From contig DHWM01000184.1 of assembly GCA_002413185.1 (NCBI GenBank), positions 1 through 7,020 on the forward strand: a DNA stretch of 7,020 nt, written 5' to 3'. This stretch comes from Actinobacteria bacterium UBA5182. Its GTDB lineage: Bacteria; Actinomycetota; UBA4738. Positions within the stretch are counted from its first letter, which is position 1, and each line of letters begins with the position of its first letter. Positions 5,639 through 7,020 of the stretch are shown in pieces. The notes under the pieces were generated by a model that saw nothing but the letters and a program-made list of their open reading frames with translations, searched no databases and was not told where the DNA came from. A program made the position numbers and the translations under genes.

Positions 5639-6641
5639 GTTGGACCAGATCTGGCGCCAGTGCTCTGTGGGCAGGGACGCGAACGCCGTGATGTCGGGCC
5701 CCGCGTCGGCCAGGAGCTCGGCCGCAGCGGGGAAGAGCCGCTCGAGTTGCTCGATCACCCGGGCGAGCTGGGCGGCCACCTCTTCTGCGTAGGGCTGGGC
5801 AAAGATCGAACGGACCAGGGTCGCCACCACGCCCTGGGCGCTTTTCGGGACCCGCGTCAGAAGGTTGCGGATCAAGCGGGTCCTGCATCGTTGCCAGGAG
5901 GCCCCGGGCAGGACGGCGGCGATCGCCTCAACCAGCCCTTTGTGGTCGTCGGAGACCACCAGGCGGACGCCGTGAAGCCCCCGGGCCACCAGGTCCCGGA
6001 GGAACGCCGTCCACCCGGCGCCGTCCTCCGAGGTCAGGACCTCGAGGCCGAGGATCTCCCGGTGACCGCCGGCGTTCACCGCGGTGGCGATCACAGCCAC
6101 GACGTTCGCGATCCGTCCCCTCCCGGCACTTCAGGCTGAGTGCGTCCAGCCACACGAACGTGTAGGAGCCCGCGTCAAGCGGTCGGGACCGGAAGGCCTG
6201 GACGCCCTCGCCCAGGCTCTTGACGAGCTCGGAGACCTGGGACTTCGAGATGCCCTCGATGCCGAGGGTCTTGATGAGGCCGTCCACGCGCCGAGTCGAC
6301 ACGCCCTTCACGTAGCACTCGGCCACCACCGCTACCAAGGCCCGCTCGGCCCGCTGGCGAGGGGTGAGGAGCCAGTCCGGGAAGTTGCTCCCCTCCCGGA
6401 GCTTGGGGATAGCCAGGGACATGGTGCCGACCCGGGAGTCGAAGTCTCGCGGCCGGTAGCCGTTGCGCCGGTTCACGCGCTCCGGGCTCCGCTCGCCGTA
6501 CAGCGCTCCGCACACTGCGTCGGCCTCGGCTCCCATCAGGCCCTGGACGAACGTGGCGACCATCTCCCGCAGCAGATCGACGTCGGCCTCCTCCAGTTGC
6601 TTGCGGAGCCAGGCCAGAGGTTCCATCGTGTACTCGACCAC
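5639..6641 (-). pseudogene. IS256 transposase, N-terminal piece (first of three), frameshifted
   Basis: The start is GTG at 6641-6639, with GGAGGAGGAAG about 6 nt before it; the in-frame ATG at 6626 has no such site. The frame reads LRKQLEEADVDLLREMVATF, then NRRNGYRPRDFDSRVGTMSL, IPKLREGSNFPDWLL, GVSTRRVDGLIKTLGIEGIS, and VWLDALSLKCREG with the first catalytic Asp. A frameshift follows in a C-run (6117-6120; G-run on the coding strand). The next frame continues NVVAVIATAVNAGGHREILG, LVVSDDHKGL with the second Asp, and LPTEHWRQIWSN at the IS110-2 junction. The piece is 1003 nt, one more than a whole number of codons, consistent with a one-base insertion (or two-base loss). Rejoined with the other pieces the protein would be about 407 residues, normal for the family. 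Being a homopolymer, a sequencing error is possible. Confidence 0.87.
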
Positions 6642-6717
6642 CGTCTTCCTCCTCCCCGAGTTCCTGGACTGATCTCGCTGAGGATGAAGCGGTGGTCTTC
6701 TACTTCAAGGACCCTCA

Positions 6718-7002
6718 GGTCGTTCGTACACCACGGGAGCGGACTCTATGGGACACTTCTCGACGCGGAGCACAGCGCTTGTCATTGTGTCGTTGGCAAT
6801 GCTCATCAACATGGGGACCGGGAACGTGACGTTGATTCTGCTGATGGTTGGGAGAAGCTCGCTGAACCTTCTGAACACGGGTGCGGCGTTGACGGTGAAC
6901 GTCCTTCTCAACGTGGTGCTGGTGCCGCAGATGGGCGTCACAGGAGCCGCGCTGGCGTGGGCGGCCGCGATCATCCTAGAGAACCTCTTGGCTAGGGTCT
7001 AA
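6718..7002 (+). pseudogene. Polysaccharide flippase-like (Wzx/MOP superfamily) C-terminal fragment
   Basis: The frame is open from the IS256 edge: GRSYTTGADSM, then TALVIVSLAMLINMGTGNVT, LLMVGRSSLNLLNTGAALTV, NVLLNVVLVPQMGVTGAALA, ending at TAA 7000-7002. Glycine- and alanine-rich hydrophobic segments and the pattern G-x-S-S-x-N-L-L-N ... A-A-L-x-V-N-V-x-L-N ... G-x-x-G-A-A-L-A-W are typical of lipid-linked oligosaccharide flippases. These integral membrane proteins move undecaprenyl- or decaprenyl-linked glycans across the inner membrane. Most of the protein (the first ~10 helices) is missing, presumably separated by the IS256 insertion and later deletion, since no upstream part lies on the left flank. 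DSMGHFSTRS looks inserted relative to what I expect. The end is earlier than usual for the family. The ATG at 6748 has no ribosome-binding site. MurJ-like or other MOP members are alternatives. Confidence 0.68.
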
Positions 7003-7020
7003 GCCTGAATCCACCGATCG

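Larger units (their letters stand above)
2862..6717 (-). mobile_element. IS256-family element interrupted by two IS110-family elements
   Basis: The transposase pieces at 5639-6641, 4243-4359 and 2903-3007 join into one IS256-type reading. The outer ends are estimated. Just outside the coding region the left flank starts GTCCCGTCAAGTACTGGAC (from 2862), and the right flank read on the minus strand has GGGTCCTTGAAGTAGAAGAC. These are weakly similar and may be diverged terminal repeats. GGTCGT lies at both edges (2856-2861 and 6718-6723) and could be part of a target duplication, but the match is short and the frame imperfect. Without the two IS110 insertions (1235 and 1279 bp) the element would be about 1.34 kb, normal for the family. 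Confidence 0.7.

Noticed and set aside
3985..5691. A 568-codon plus-strand open frame
   Set aside because: It lies antisense across IS110-1, the IS256 middle piece and IS110-2, shows no domain-like sequence and is the GC-rich shadow of the minus-strand transposases.
6115..6125. Programmed frameshift in IS256
   Set aside because: IS256 transposases are made from one frame; a homopolymer slip or sequencing error in the C-run is simpler, and the gene is already split twice.
2856..6723. GGTCGT at both IS256 edges as a proven target duplication
   Set aside because: It is only six bases, shorter than the usual 8-9 bp, and the terminal repeats are too diverged to fix the ends, so it is noted only as a possibility.
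1..7020. CRISPR array, toxin-antitoxin pair, complete tRNA or a new defence system
   Set aside because: No regularly spaced repeats, no small paired genes with recognisable motifs and no complete cloverleaf were seen; the content is explained by IS elements and two host-gene fragments.

Overview
The window is a high-GC stretch, probably from an actinomycete-like (Actinomycetota) chromosome. This rests on GC-rich codon use, an actinobacterial-style class III cyclase tail and actinobacterial-looking IS families; the species cannot be named. It is an accessory-region graveyard of nested insertion sequences (ISs). Only two pieces of ordinary host genes remain: the C-terminal end of an adenylate/guanylate cyclase at the left edge (1-312, +) and the C-terminal end of a polysaccharide flippase-like membrane protein at the right edge (6718-7002, +).

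Left to right. Positions 313-528 hold no gene, but carry a ~100-bp imperfect palindrome and a minus-strand fragment resembling the 3' end of a tRNA or tmRNA gene, possibly an integration-site scar. Positions 529-1262 are a decayed IS481/IS3-like DDE transposase (-). Positions 1365-1944 are the 5' part of an IS30-family transposase (+), cut by a complete 828-bp IS6-family element (1945-2772, +) whose own transposase has a frameshift and has lost a catalytic Asp. After an unassigned 89-bp scrap comes an IS256-family element (about 2862-6717, -). Its transposase gene is split into three pieces by two IS110-family elements, both in the same orientation as the host gene: IS110-1 (3008-4242) and IS110-2 (4360-5638). 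Removing both rejoins the IS256 reading frame at the exact codon.

The most informative content is in the non-coding left ends of the two IS110 elements. Each contains a segment identical to 8 nt of that element's own right end, and the two elements covary at one base (ATAGGAGC in one, ATAGGGGC in the other). Each then has a segment complementary to its own left terminus including the core dinucleotide. Further upstream, segments resemble the target site in the IS256 gene. The order target guides, then donor guides, then recombinase CDS matches the bridge RNA described for IS621/IS110 elements. In both elements the right end carries TTGACA overlapping the transposase stop codon, so circularisation would place this -35 box 17-18 bp from a -10-like hexamer in the left end.

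Only IS110-2 has an intact transposase. IS110-1 (one-base deletion), IS256 (frameshift plus two insertions), IS6 (frameshift and D-to-N), IS30 (truncated) and the IS481-like gene (nonsense codon, truncated) all look dead. No CRISPR array, complete tRNA, defence system or metabolic operon was seen.
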